This document shows positions 41,261 to 49,944 of a stretch of DNA of 52,849 nt, in pieces. The position numbers were made by a program, and so were the translations under genes. Under the pieces are notes generated by a model. It did no database searches and was not told where the DNA came from. It saw only the letters and a program-made list of their open reading frames with translations. Position 1 is the first letter of the stretch. Every line of letters begins with the position of its first letter. Source of the stretch: an uncultured Clostridia bacterium (lineage in GTDB: Bacteria > Bacillota > Clostridia > UMGS1883); contig CANPZO010000017.1 of NCBI GenBank assembly GCA_947589005.1, positions 1 to 52,849 of the forward strand, written 5' to 3'.

Positions 41261-42832
41261 TTAATCTATGCCCTTGTCCGCCTTCATTTTTTCCATGGTC
41301 CGGATTATGCCTTGGGTTATGCCCTCGGCGAAGTCGTCCTGCCCGTCCTCGCTGGTGAGGTAGGCCCTGTCTCCGTCATTGGTGAGGAAGCCCGTCTCCA
41401 CCAAAGCGGCGGGCTGGAGGGTCTTGCGTATCACGAACAGGGTCGAGCCGTCGTGGACATTCGCCCCCTTAAGGTCGGTAACGGCCACATCACTGTTATA
41501 TATATTTTCCGCCAGTATGGTGCCGTATTTGGAGTCCGGATGATAGTAGACCTGGGTGCCGTTGACGGCAAGGCTTTCCTCAAAGGAATTGCAGTGGACG
41601 CTGACGAATATGGCCGGTATCTTTTTGCCGTCGGTGGGCTTGCTGGCAATATCGACTCTGGTCTGAAGCTCAACCCTCACATCCTTTTCACGGGTCATAA
41701 CCACGTTATAGCCCGCGTCCTCGAGCTTGTCCCGCACCTTAAGAGCGATGGCCAGGGTTATCTTGTCCTCCTGAACGCCGTTCCGTGAGGCTCCGGTGCT
41801 GCCGCCGTGACCCGCGTCAATGACGACCGTGTTATAGTCAAAGGCAATGTTATTTGTCGTGTCCACAAGGCCGTCGGTGCTCAGGCTCAAATCGTCGTCC
41901 GAGCTTTCGATTTCATCTGTCGTGTCGGGTATGTCGGCGGGGTCAAAGGTCTGGCCGCTCTGCAAGTCATTCACCTTTGTGGTGTAATTCTTACCGGCGG
42001 GAGTGGCAACTATCACAAGACCGTTTTCCGTGGGGCTTATCTCAATATTGGGCTGGCTCTTTACGTCCAGCACTATACGCGCCTTGTCGTCATGGTTGGC
42101 GCCGCGGACGCCGGTTATTATGCTGCCGCCATAGCTGAGATTATAGACCCCCTCGCCAAGCTGCGCTCCGGCGAAGTCCAAAACGACCCTCTCGCTGTTG
42201 CTGTAACGCTCGATGCCCGGCTTGACCGGATTGCCGTAAACCAGATACACAAGCTCGGCCGAGCCGCTCTTCTCCACCTCGATTTCGGAGATGACCCCCT
42301 TATCCGCCTTACCGGACGGAGGTTCGGGCGTGACGGGCTCGCTATCGGAGAAGCCCTCGTCGGTGGAATTGAGCGAAACTATCCTTCTGTCGCCGTCCCA
42401 GCCCACCGAAAAGCCCAGCATATCCGCCACCATGCGAATGGGCACCATGGTCTTGTTGTTGATTATCATGGGCGTGGGCTCACCGTCGGATATGACTATC
42501 CGGGAACGTCCAAGGTACACCTCGCGGCTGCCGGGGGTCATTGCTACCTCGATGCCGTCGTAGGACACCGTGACCTGCTTTGTGTCGGCGTTCCAGCCCA
42601 CTTTCCCGCCCATGGCCTCGAACACCTCGCGCACGGGCACCATGGTGCGGTTCATTATCATAATGGGCGGCATCTCTTTTGTCGCCACACGTTTTCCGTT
42701 TACCTCAAGATATATGTCGTCGGCGCTGTAGCTGTGGACGGAACCGTCATATGTAAGCTCCATGTCCGCCCCGTGAGCGCCGGCCGCAAACAGCATCAAA
42801 GCCGCCGAAAATGCCACGGCAAACCGTCTCAT
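41261..42832 (-). CDS. N-acetylmuramoyl-L-alanine amidase with stalk and AMIN domains
   Basis: 523 residues. Signal peptide ends near residue 22 (AHGA). Residues 30-150 carry copper-amine-oxidase-type stalk motifs (NRTMVPVREVFEAMGG and NKTMVPIRMVADMLG). About 185-275 is an AMIN domain that binds peptidoglycan. Residues 334-523 are an Amidase_3 catalytic domain with zinc ligands H342 (DAGHGG), E355 and H413 (VSVHCNS) and catalytic E479 (ALVETGFL). It cuts the bond between MurNAc and the stem peptide. GAGGTGA precedes ATG 42832. Confidence 0.95.
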   Translation of the reverse strand: MRRFAVAFSAALMLFAAGAHGADMELTYDGSVHSYSADDIYLEVNGKRVATKEMPPIMIMNRTMVPVREVFEAMGGKVGWNADTKQVTVSYDGIEVAMTPGSREVYLGRSRIVISDGEPTPMIINNKTMVPIRMVADMLGFSVGWDGDRRIVSLNSTDEGFSDSEPVTPEPPSGKADKGVISEIEVEKSGSAELVYLVYGNPVKPGIERYSNSERVVLDFAGAQLGEGVYNLSYGGSIITGVRGANHDDKARIVLDVKSQPNIEISPTENGLVIVATPAGKNYTTKVNDLQSGQTFDPADIPDTTDEIESSDDDLSLSTDGLVDTTNNIAFDYNTVVIDAGHGGSTGASRNGVQEDKITLAIALKVRDKLEDAGYNVVMTREKDVRVELQTRVDIASKPTDGKKIPAIFVSVHCNSFEESLAVNGTQVYYHPDSKYGTILAENIYNSDVAVTDLKGANVHDGSTLFVIRKTLQPAALVETGFLTNDGDRAYLTSEDGQDDFAEGITQGIIRTMEKMKADKGID

Positions 42833-42922
42833 AAAATCACCTCTGCTATATATTTCGACGGATTTCATTATAATCTATTAATATTACACTTACGTTAAAC
42901 AAATGTAACATTTTTGTAAAAT

Positions 42923-43954
42923 TTATTGCCAGGTGATCTGGTCTCCCTTATTTCCGTCAAAAGGCACCCCGTAGTGGTCAAAGGCCAGCTTTGTGGCGCA
43001 GCGGCCCCTCGGCGTCCGGCTGAGGAAGCCCAGCTGCATAAGGTACGGCTCGTATACGTCCTCGATAGTCGAGGCGTCCTCGCCTATGGTGGCGGCCAGA
43101 GTGTCAAGTCCCACGGGGCCGCCGCCGAAAGTGGTAATGATGGACATTATCATGCGCTTGTCCACGGCGTCAAGGCCGAGGCCGTCTATTTCCAGCATTC
43201 TCAACGCCTTGTCCGCAATTTCCTTCGTAATATTTCCGTCGGCCATTATCTGGGCGAAATCCCGCACCCGTCGGAGCAGGCGGTTGGCTATGCGGGGCGT
43301 CCCGCGGGAGCGGGAGGCTATCTCCGCGGCGCCGCCGTCCTCTATCTCTATGCCGAGGATGCCGGCGCTGCGCTTGATTATGGTCATAAGGTCGTGGGTG
43401 TTATAGAGTTCCAGCCTCGATATAACGCCGAAGCGGTCCCTGAGCGGAGCGGACAGCAGCCCCGCCCTCGTGGTGGCGCCCACAAGGGTAAAGGGTTGGA
43501 GGCTGAGCCGCACCGACTGGGCGCTGGGGCCCTTGCCGATGATTATATCCAGTGAAAAATCCTCCATGGCGGGGTAAAGTATCTCCTCCACGCTCCGTGA
43601 AAGACGGTGTATCTCGTCAATGAAAAGCACGTCCTGGGGCCCGAGATTGGTGAGTATGGCCGCCAAATCCATGGGTTTTTCAATGGCGGGCCCGCTGGTG
43701 ACCCGAATATTGACCCCCATCTCGTTGGCGATTATGCCGGCGAGGGTGGTTTTGCCCAAGCCCGGAGGGCCGTAGAGCAGACAGTGATCCAGAGCCTCCC
43801 CCCTTTCGAGGGCGGCCTTGATATATATCTTTAAGCTGTCCTTGACCTTGTCCTGTCCGATATAATCGTCCATCGTCCTGGGGCGTATGGTGTAATCCAG
43901 CTCGCTGTCGCCGTTGAGCTGACGGCCGGAAATTATTCTGTCGTCAAATTCCAT
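42923..43954 (-). CDS. ruvB: Holliday junction branch migration ATPase RuvB
   Basis: 343 residues, full length. AAA+ motor that drives Holliday junction branch migration with RuvA. Walker [10 protein letters not shown] with K68, Walker B FIDEIHRL with D113/E114, the sensor region GATTRAGLL, and a C-terminal winged helix ([20 protein letters not shown]). It overlaps ruvA by 11 bp. Last gene of ruvCAB. Confidence 0.98.
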   Translation of the reverse strand: MEFDDRIISGRQLNGDSELDYTIRPRTMDDYIGQDKVKDSLKIYIKAALERGEALDHCLLYGPPGLGKTTLAGIIANEMGVNIRVTSGPAIEKPMDLAAILTNLGPQDVLFIDEIHRLSRSVEEILYPAMEDFSLDIIIGKGPSAQSVRLSLQPFTLVGATTRAGLLSAPLRDRFGVISRLELYNTHDLMTIIKRSAGILGIEIEDGGAAEIASRSRGTPRIANRLLRRVRDFAQIMADGNITKEIADKALRMLEIDGLGLDAVDKRMIMSIITTFGGGPVGLDTLAATIGEDASTIEDVYEPYLMQLGFLSRTPRGRCATKLAFDHYGVPFDGNKGDQITWQ

Positions 43955-44543
43955 TGCTCATCCTCCTAAGGGCTTCCTTAATGATATCCTCGGTGCTCAT
44001 GCCCGCCGCCGGTATCTGCGTGACGGTTTTCTGAGCCTCGCTGGGAGAGCAGCCAAGGGCGATAAGGGCGTTGATGGCGCTGACATCAGCCGAGGGAGAG
44101 TAGCCGCTCTCCTGCCCTTGCGGAACGCCTATCGCGTCCTGAGTGTCCACCTTTCCCTTAAGCTCAAGGATTATTCGCTGGGCTATCTTCGTCCCCACTC
44201 CCTGAGCCCTCGTTATGGCCTTGGTCTCGCCGCCGATTATGGCCATGGCCAGCTCCGACGGCGGCAAGGCGCTGAGTATGGCAAGCGCGGCCTTACAGCC
44301 CACTCCGCTGACGGAAAGGAGCTTTGTAAAATATTCTATCCCGCTTTCGGAGCGGAAGCCGTACAGCTCCATAGCGTCCTCGCGCACATAAAAATACGTA
44401 TATACCTTGGCCTCGCCGCCGGCGCCGGGAAGCCGGGCGATATCGCCGGAGGGCATGAAAACCCTGAACCCAAGGCCGTTCACGTCCATTATGATATGGT
44501 TTTCGCCTTTCGCGGCGATTTTCCCGTTGAGATAAGCTATCAT
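43944..44543 (-). CDS. ruvA: Holliday junction branch migration protein RuvA
   Basis: 199 residues. N-terminal OB fold ([25 protein letters not shown]), central helix-hairpin-helix pairs ([21 protein letters not shown] and [23 protein letters not shown]) and a C-terminal domain III ([18 protein letters not shown]) that contacts RuvB. It binds the four-way junction as a tetramer. Overlaps the ruvC stop by 3 bp and the ruvB start by 11 bp, so translation of all three is coupled. Confidence 0.97.
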   Translation of the reverse strand: MIAYLNGKIAAKGENHIIMDVNGLGFRVFMPSGDIARLPGAGGEAKVYTYFYVREDAMELYGFRSESGIEYFTKLLSVSGVGCKAALAILSALPPSELAMAIIGGETKAITRAQGVGTKIAQRIILELKGKVDTQDAIGVPQGQESGYSPSADVSAINALIALGCSPSEAQKTVTQIPAAGMSTEDIIKEALRRMSNGI

Positions 44544-45067
44544 AAACTTCCACCGCCTTTCAGCGCCGTTTCAAGGGCGCTTTGGTTAAAGCGCACGCTG
44601 TTGCCGTGGCAGACGGCGATGGCCAACGCGTCGGCCACGTCGTCGGGCTTTGGCACCGCCTCAAGGCCCAGCATCGCCTTCATCATCTGCTGTATCTGCT
44701 TTTTTTCGGCCCTGCCGTAGCCGGTGAGGGCCTGCTTCACCTGAAGGGGAGTATATTCAAAAATGGGCACGCCCGCCTGCGTCGCCGCCAGAAGAATGAC
44801 CCCACGGGCCTGCCCCACGGCAATTACGGTCTTGGCGTTGTTGTTGTAAAACAGCTCCTCGATGCTCATGGCGTCGGGCCGGTATTTGTCCAAAAGCCCG
44901 TTAAGCTGTATGTATATGTCCATGAGTCTCCGCTCGATGGGGGTATGTGCGGGGGTGGTTACGGCGCCGTTGAACACGTCCCTATAGGAATTACCGGTCT
45001 TGTCCACCACTCCGACACCGACTATGGCTATGCCGGGGTCAACGCCCATAATGCGTAATGTTTTCAT
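44540..45067 (-). CDS. ruvC: Holliday junction resolvase RuvC
   Basis: 175 residues, junction-cutting nuclease with an RNase H-like fold. The catalytic acids are D10 (MGVDPG), E70 (SIEELFYN), D143 and D146 (KPDDVADALAIA), in the same spacing as the Escherichia coli enzyme. AGGTG lies 7 bases before the ATG. First gene of ruvCAB. Confidence 0.97.
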   Translation of the reverse strand: MKTLRIMGVDPGIAIVGVGVVDKTGNSYRDVFNGAVTTPAHTPIERRLMDIYIQLNGLLDKYRPDAMSIEELFYNNNAKTVIAVGQARGVILLAATQAGVPIFEYTPLQVKQALTGYGRAEKKQIQQMMKAMLGLEAVPKPDDVADALAIAVCHGNSVRFNQSALETALKGGGSL

Positions 45068-45192
45068 ATGCTTTTCACCTATTTTATATTTTAGCCCAAA
45101 ATGTCGAAAAAATCAAGCCCCCGCCGGAAAATATTTTTTATCATATCCCCCGCCGGGCCCTCATAGGCTGTAACAAAAAGGGGGATATCGGT

Positions 45193-45474
45193 ATGAAGGA
45201 TTACATTGAGGAACGGGCCGTGGAGCTGGCCAATTACATAATCGAAAACAACGCCACCGTCAGAAGCGCGGCGAAGGTTTTTTCTCTGTCCAAGTCCAGC
45301 GTCCACAAGGACGTGACCGAAAGACTGGAAAAGATAGACCCGCCCCTGGCGGCCAGAGCCAAGCTGGTGTTGGAGCGCAACAAGGCCGAGCGCCACATCC
45401 GCGGCGGCATGGCCACCAAGCACAAATACGAGGAGCGCGCCCGTGAGACGGACGGTCTCAGAAAAGCGAGATAA
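45193..45474 (+). CDS. spoIIID: Sporulation transcriptional regulator SpoIIID
   Basis: 93 residues. MKDYIEERAVELANYIIENNATVRSAAKVFSLSKSSVHKDVTERL is the SpoIIID DNA-binding domain with a helix-turn-helix, and RHIRGGMATKHKYEERA is the conserved basic C-terminal part. SpoIIID acts in the mother cell after sigma-E, both activating and repressing, and helps switch on sigK. Its presence with sigK in the same window supports a spore-forming host. GGGGGA precedes the ATG. A terminator follows at once. Confidence 0.95.
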   Translation: MKDYIEERAVELANYIIENNATVRSAAKVFSLSKSSVHKDVTERLEKIDPPLAARAKLVLERNKAERHIRGGMATKHKYEERARETDGLRKAR

Positions 45475-45477
45475 AAT

Positions 45478-45511
45478 ACGGCAGGTCATTAAAAATTTCT
45501 TGACCTGCCGT
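45478..45511 (+). terminator. Terminator of spoIIID
   Basis: ACGGCAGGTCA (45478-45488) and TGACCTGCCGT (45501-45511) form a perfect 11-bp stem, followed by TTATTTT. Its right arm contains the -35 of the next promoter. Confidence 0.9.
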
Positions 45512-45528
45512 TTATTTTATGATATAAT
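45500..45528 (+). promoter_or_regulatory. Promoter of the DUF6062 gene, overlapping the spoIIID terminator
   Basis: TTGACC 45500-45505 and TATAAT 45523-45528 with a 17-bp spacer. Confidence 0.8.
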
Positions 45529-45594
45529 ATTTTTATAGATTTGCTTCGCAAAGACAAAAGACAATGGGAGGGATGGCCTTAAGGCCGGTAAAAA

Positions 45595-46290
45595 ATGAAA
45601 GAGAGAATTTACAGCATACCGCTGACCGACGCGCTTAACAGCGACTGCGACTGCGTCATGTGCACCCTTGAGGATAAGCTGGAGCACGACGCGGTGGATT
45701 ACTTCATGGGGGCCTCGAAAATGGAGCCGGACGTGAGGATAATGACAAATAAAAAGGGCTTTTGCCGCCGCCATCTGCATATGATGGAGGCCGGCGGGGG
45801 CACCCTCGGTCTGGCGCTTATGCTGGACACGCACCTGAACGAGATAGTGGCCCGTCTGGGCAAAAAGGGCAAGCCGGGCGGTCTTTTCGCCGCCAGGAAA
45901 AACATCGGGGCCGTCACCTCGGAGCTGGAGGAAATCATCGGCGGCTGCGTGGTCTGCGACAAGCTGAACAGCCACCTTTCCGACGCAGCGGGCAATCTGG
46001 TCTATCTTTGGGACAAGGAGCCGGAGTTCCGCAAAAAGCTGGAAAGCTCCAAGGGGCTTTGTCTGCCCCATATGCTGCTGGTGCTGAAGGCCGCGTCCTC
46101 GGAGCTCAGCGGCAAACGTCTGGACGAGTTCGCCGGCTTCATCGTCAACACCCAAAACGAAATGCTGGAAGCCCTGAACGAGGACGTGAACTGGTTCACC
46201 AAAAAATTCGACTTCAATCACAAGGACGACGACTGGAAAAACAGCAAGGACGCCGTCCCCAGAGCTGTCAACAAGCTCGTCAAATTTTGA
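45595..46290 (+). CDS. DUF6062 family protein
   Basis: 231 residues, cytosolic. It has three Cys/His groups that look like metal sites: CDCVMC at 18-23 with GFCRRHLHMM, CVVCDKL near 122, and GLCLPHMLLVL near 153. This arrangement is typical of DUF6062 proteins of Clostridia, whose role is not known. The C-terminus is acidic and basic in turn (NHKDDDWKNSKDAVPRAVNKLV). Own promoter. The CBS gene follows after 30 bp. Confidence 0.88.
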   Translation: MKERIYSIPLTDALNSDCDCVMCTLEDKLEHDAVDYFMGASKMEPDVRIMTNKKGFCRRHLHMMEAGGGTLGLALMLDTHLNEIVARLGKKGKPGGLFAARKNIGAVTSELEEIIGGCVVCDKLNSHLSDAAGNLVYLWDKEPEFRKKLESSKGLCLPHMLLVLKAASSELSGKRLDEFAGFIVNTQNEMLEALNEDVNWFTKKFDFNHKDDDWKNSKDAVPRAVNKLVKF

Positions 46291-46320
46291 TATATTCGTA
46301 TCACAAGGGGGTGATCATGT

Positions 46321-46749
46321 GTGAATATATTAAGATTTCTCACGCCTAAAAATCAGGTGGTTTACTTATATGACGACTTTACCCTGCGTCAGGCCATGGA
46401 AAAGATGGAATACCACCGCTACACGGCGGTGCCGGTCATCAACCGGCAGGGCGAGTATACGGACATTCTCACCGAGGGCGACATACTCTGGGCGCTCAAG
46501 GACCTGTGCGGCTTTGACCTGAGAGTGGCGGAACAGACGCCCTTGAAGGATGTGAAGCGCCATTCGCAAAAGGCCCCCATCGGTGTTAATTCCAATATCG
46601 AGGACCTAATGTCGCTGGCGATAAATCAGAACTTTGTGCCGGTGATAGACGATACCAACGTATTTATCGGGATAGTTACGAGGAAGGATATTTTGCAATA
46701 CTGCGCCAACCTCATCAAGCCGTCCGAAAATCACGCCGAACATTCATAA
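46321..46749 (+). CDS. CBS-domain pair protein
   Basis: 142 residues containing two CBS motifs: FTLRQAMEKMEYHRYTAVPVINRQGEYTDILTEGDILWAL and IEDLMSLAINQNFVPVIDDTNVFIGIVTRKDILQY. Such pairs bind adenosine nucleotides (AMP, ATP, c-di-AMP in some). No catalytic domain is attached. GTG 46321 is preceded by AAGGGGGTGAT at good distance. Likely cotranscribed with the DUF6062 gene. Confidence 0.92.
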   Translation: MNILRFLTPKNQVVYLYDDFTLRQAMEKMEYHRYTAVPVINRQGEYTDILTEGDILWALKDLCGFDLRVAEQTPLKDVKRHSQKAPIGVNSNIEDLMSLAINQNFVPVIDDTNVFIGIVTRKDILQYCANLIKPSENHAEHS

Positions 46750-46774
46750 AAGCTTTAATTTATAGAATATTTAC

Positions 46775-46810
46775 GAAGAAAATCCGCTCTCACGAGAGCG
46801 GATTTTCTTC
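46775..46810. terminator. Bidirectional terminator between CBS and alpha-galactosidase genes
   Basis: A 16-bp stem, GAAGAAAATCCGCTCT/AGAGCGGATTTTCTTC, with a four-base loop between two convergent genes. Confidence 0.92.
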
Positions 46811-46813
46811 GCC

Positions 46814-48883
46814 TTATCTCCCCAGCAAAATCCCGTAGCCGGCAAACTCGCCGAGCCTTATCTCGAGTTTGCCGCCGCTTAGACTGATATCATCGGGGTT
46901 TTCGGCGTAGACCGCTTTTATCCCGAAGTCCGAGGGGACGTCTATCTCGGCGCGTTCCGGCGGCAGGGCAAAGCTGTGCGCCACGACCAGAATATCGCCG
47001 TTTTTACCGGTGCGGACGGAGGCTTGCCAGCCTCGGGGGTGACGGTCACTGAGACCGCGGCGCTCCACAAGGCGGCTGACGCCGTCTTTGATTACCGGAG
47101 CGGCCTTTTTGTAGAAGGCTATGCCGCCGTCGATGACGGCCCATTGTTCGCCGGTCAGTCCGGTTACGTCGCCGCTGAGACACATACGTCCGAGGAAGGT
47201 CGCCGCCACGGAATAGGCGATACGGCGGAGACTGTCGTTCCGGCGGATAACGCACCATATCTGCGACTGACGCGGCAGTATAAGCCGCTGAAGCTGGGCG
47301 GCGATTATGGGTATCTCCACGCACTCGTGGGCGTCGGAGAAGGACGCCATGGAGCTGAGCGCCATAAAGCCCGGCTCCAGACGGTTGCCGCCGGATGAGC
47401 AGTTTTCAATGACCAGCTCCGGAAGCTCGCGCCTCATTTGCCGGAAGAAATCCTCCGTTCCCTCCATATTCCGCCTCAGTCCCTCGCCGAGGGAGTCGGC
47501 ATTGTCACAGCCAAGGCCGATAGTCTCGTTGTAGTCTATTTTCACATAGCCGAAGCCCTTGTCCCTAAGGAAGTCTATCACCCTGTCCTTTAGGTATTCC
47601 CGCACCCAGGGGTCGTTCATGTCCCAGAAACGGCGGACGCGGGTGGTCAGGGTAAGGCCGTCACGCTTAAGCATATGATCGGTGTAAAGCTCATACGCCT
47701 TCGCCGCCCGTCCGACGGTCTCGGGCTCGAACCAAATGCCCGGCAGCATACCGTAAGAGCGTATCTTCGCCGCCACATTCTCCACTCCGTCGGGGAAAAG
47801 CGCCTTTGAGGGAACGTAGTCTCCCATGCTGATGTCCCAGCTCACGCCCTCCTCCTTGAACCAGCCGCAGTCCACCACAAAATAGTCCACTCCGCGGCCC
47901 TTTACGGTCTCCAAAATCGAGAAAATATTCTCCTGAGAGGGACAGCCCCAGGTGGTGCAGTATTCGTTGAATATCACCGGCAGGCTCTCCTCGCTCTCCG
48001 GCACGTCAAGGGCGTCACGCTGAGCGTCCAGCAGCCGGTCGGCAATGTCGTCGAGTCCGCCTCTGCAAACACTGACGTATGCCTTGTTGGTCGTAAAGCT
48101 CTGCCCGGGGGCCAGGTTTTTCATCCAGTGGCCGAATTCCCTGTCGGCCTGTCCGCCGGCTATGCCCACGGCCTCGTCGTCACGGAACACCTCGAGCTGC
48201 CACGAGGCGCGGCTTTCCATCATAACGCCCCAGATAAGGCCGTTTTTCCTGTCCTCCACCGCCGCAAAGGGGAAGTAATCCTTCACCGGCATGGAACCCA
48301 CCTGCCCGAAGCGGAGGCTCCGCATATGCCAGAGGTTCCAGCTGTCCTCAAGGAGCTGGTCCTCCAGCGGCTCCTCCACAAATCTCGCCTCCCGGCTCCA
48401 CTTGCTCCTGGCACGGTGTAGCACATAGCTCTCCGGCGCGGGCCCTCCGTTCAGGGGCGAAATGCCGTACATACAGAAGCTCGCCAGCATTTCGAGAGTT
48501 ATTGCCTCGGAGGAGTTATTTATTATTTCCGTATAGGCGGTTATATACCGTCCGTTTTCGGAAAATTCATTCACATATACGGCTTCTATCCCCTCGGCCG
48601 TCCTGATCCTTGTTTTGAGCGTCGTTTTTCCGCCGGTCATTTCCAGCTCCTCACGGTCAAACTTGAACCTGCGGACGGTGTCGGACTCCATCATGGAGCT
48701 GCCCTGCATATAGGACGAGGGGTAATTGTCTCCCAGTATTTTGCACTGCACCACAGGCCGCTCGGCGCGGTCCCGCTTATTTTCCGCCGCTTCGGTTCCC
48801 GCCGGCCTCAGTCTCATGCCGAACCTTTCGCTCCCATTTTCCGGGAACTCCAAAATCATATCTCCGGCGCTGAATTTCGCCAT
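46814..48883 (-). CDS. Alpha-galactosidase, GH36
   Basis: 689 residues. An N-terminal beta-sandwich (1-300) precedes the barrel. The nucleophile is D450 in YVKIDYNE and the acid/base is D517 in FSDAHE, after ENCSSGGNR (493-501). VDCGWF (337-342) and PGIWFEPETVG are also typical of GH36 enzymes, which release galactose from raffinose-type sugars. No signal peptide, so substrate must be imported, but no transporter lies nearby. GGAGGT is 8 bases before the ATG. The tight family match makes the call sure; the exact substrate is inferred. Confidence 0.95.
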   Translation of the reverse strand: MAKFSAGDMILEFPENGSERFGMRLRPAGTEAAENKRDRAERPVVQCKILGDNYPSSYMQGSSMMESDTVRRFKFDREELEMTGGKTTLKTRIRTAEGIEAVYVNEFSENGRYITAYTEIINNSSEAITLEMLASFCMYGISPLNGGPAPESYVLHRARSKWSREARFVEEPLEDQLLEDSWNLWHMRSLRFGQVGSMPVKDYFPFAAVEDRKNGLIWGVMMESRASWQLEVFRDDEAVGIAGGQADREFGHWMKNLAPGQSFTTNKAYVSVCRGGLDDIADRLLDAQRDALDVPESEESLPVIFNEYCTTWGCPSQENIFSILETVKGRGVDYFVVDCGWFKEEGVSWDISMGDYVPSKALFPDGVENVAAKIRSYGMLPGIWFEPETVGRAAKAYELYTDHMLKRDGLTLTTRVRRFWDMNDPWVREYLKDRVIDFLRDKGFGYVKIDYNETIGLGCDNADSLGEGLRRNMEGTEDFFRQMRRELPELVIENCSSGGNRLEPGFMALSSMASFSDAHECVEIPIIAAQLQRLILPRQSQIWCVIRRNDSLRRIAYSVAATFLGRMCLSGDVTGLTGEQWAVIDGGIAFYKKAAPVIKDGVSRLVERRGLSDRHPRGWQASVRTGKNGDILVVAHSFALPPERAEIDVPSDFGIKAVYAENPDDISLSGGKLEIRLGEFAGYGILLGR

Positions 48884-48906
48884 ATTTCATACCTCCTTAA
48901 TATTGC

Positions 48907-49791
48907 TCAGCCCAGCTTTTTCAAATAATTTCCCTCTATCTTTACGCCCTCCTTTACGATGACAAATGCGTGAGGGTCTATCTCGCGTATCATGTTCCGC
49001 AGGGCGGTGAGCTCATATTTGCTGAGAATTATGCAGAGTATCTGAGTGTTCTCGTCAGTATAGGCACCCTTTCCCTCCCACGAGGTAACGCCGCGGACAA
49101 GACGGTTGTTGACCGCCTCCGCGATTTCCCTGCCATGCCGCTTTGTGATGACGGTGGCCTCGGCGTTGATGCTCTGGGAATATGTATGGTCAAGGGCTAT
49201 GGAGCTCATCACCGCGAAGATGACGGAATAAATTGCTGTTTCAACATTGAAAAATATCATGCACAGAGCGTAGAGGACAATGTTCACCGCCAGATTGATA
49301 TTGCCCACGCTGACGCGAAAATCGCGCTTTATGCAGTAAAGTCCGATAATATCGGTGCCGCCGCAGCTGCCGCCCATGCGCAGGGTAAGACCTATGCCGA
49401 AGCCGGAGATGAAGCCGCCGATGAGACAGTTGACCGTCTTTTCCTCCACTATTGGCACGGCGGGGGTGGGGATAAGCACCGTGAACACGGAAATGGCCGT
49501 AACGCAGATTAGGGTCCGCAGAATGAACTTTTTCCCGATAGAGCGGTAGGCCATGATAAAAATCGGTATATTTATAATGTAATATATCACGCCGGCGATG
49601 TTGTATTTCGGCAGGCCAGCCACGTTTTGCAGCAGATTGCCGATGAGCTGGGACAGGCCCATTATGCCGCCGCTGTAAAGTCCCAGGCCGGAAATGAACA
49701 TATTTATGCCGAAGGCGTAACAAAACGCCCCAACCAGCGCCGCCAGCATTTTGCCCAGGCTGTAAAATCCGTTCTTTATGTTTGGTTTCAT
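48907..49791 (-). CDS. YitT family membrane protein (DUF2179 C-terminus)
   Basis: 294 residues. Six or so membrane helices at 10-200 with GINMFISGLGLYSGGIMGLSQLIG and RMGGSCGGTDIIGLY, both typical of the YitT family. The C-terminal soluble 80 residues (GVTSWEGKGAYTDENTQILCIILSKYE) are the DUF2179 ligand-binding-like domain. Function of the family is not established; some members are proposed transporters. It lies upstream of the alpha-galactosidase on the same strand with a 23-bp gap, so the two probably share a transcript. Confidence 0.92.
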   Translation of the reverse strand: MKPNIKNGFYSLGKMLAALVGAFCYAFGINMFISGLGLYSGGIMGLSQLIGNLLQNVAGLPKYNIAGVIYYIINIPIFIMAYRSIGKKFILRTLICVTAISVFTVLIPTPAVPIVEEKTVNCLIGGFISGFGIGLTLRMGGSCGGTDIIGLYCIKRDFRVSVGNINLAVNIVLYALCMIFFNVETAIYSVIFAVMSSIALDHTYSQSINAEATVITKRHGREIAEAVNNRLVRGVTSWEGKGAYTDENTQILCIILSKYELTALRNMIREIDPHAFVIVKEGVKIEGNYLKKLG

Positions 49792-49812
49792 TCAAACGCC
49801 CCCTTGACTTGT

Positions 49813-49841
49813 ACTATATCACATTTATTCCAAAAAGGCAA
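49813..49841 (-). promoter_or_regulatory. Promoter of the YitT/alpha-galactosidase operon
   Basis: On the - strand, TTGCCT (49841-49836) and TATAGT (49818-49813) with a 17-bp spacer and extended TG. Confidence 0.65.
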
Positions 49842-49869
49842 GAGATTTCACGCAGATTTTAAAATTGTA

Positions 49870-49898
49870 TTGACACTAAAAAATTTTTGTGTTAAAAT
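49870..49898 (+). promoter_or_regulatory. Promoter of the second stalk-domain metalloprotease
   Basis: TTGACA 49870-49875 and TAAAAT 49893-49898 with a 17-bp spacer. Confidence 0.82.
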
Positions 49899-49944
49899 AA
49901 AACTAACGATTTTAATCGTAAAAAATACATTGGAGGTAATTTTT

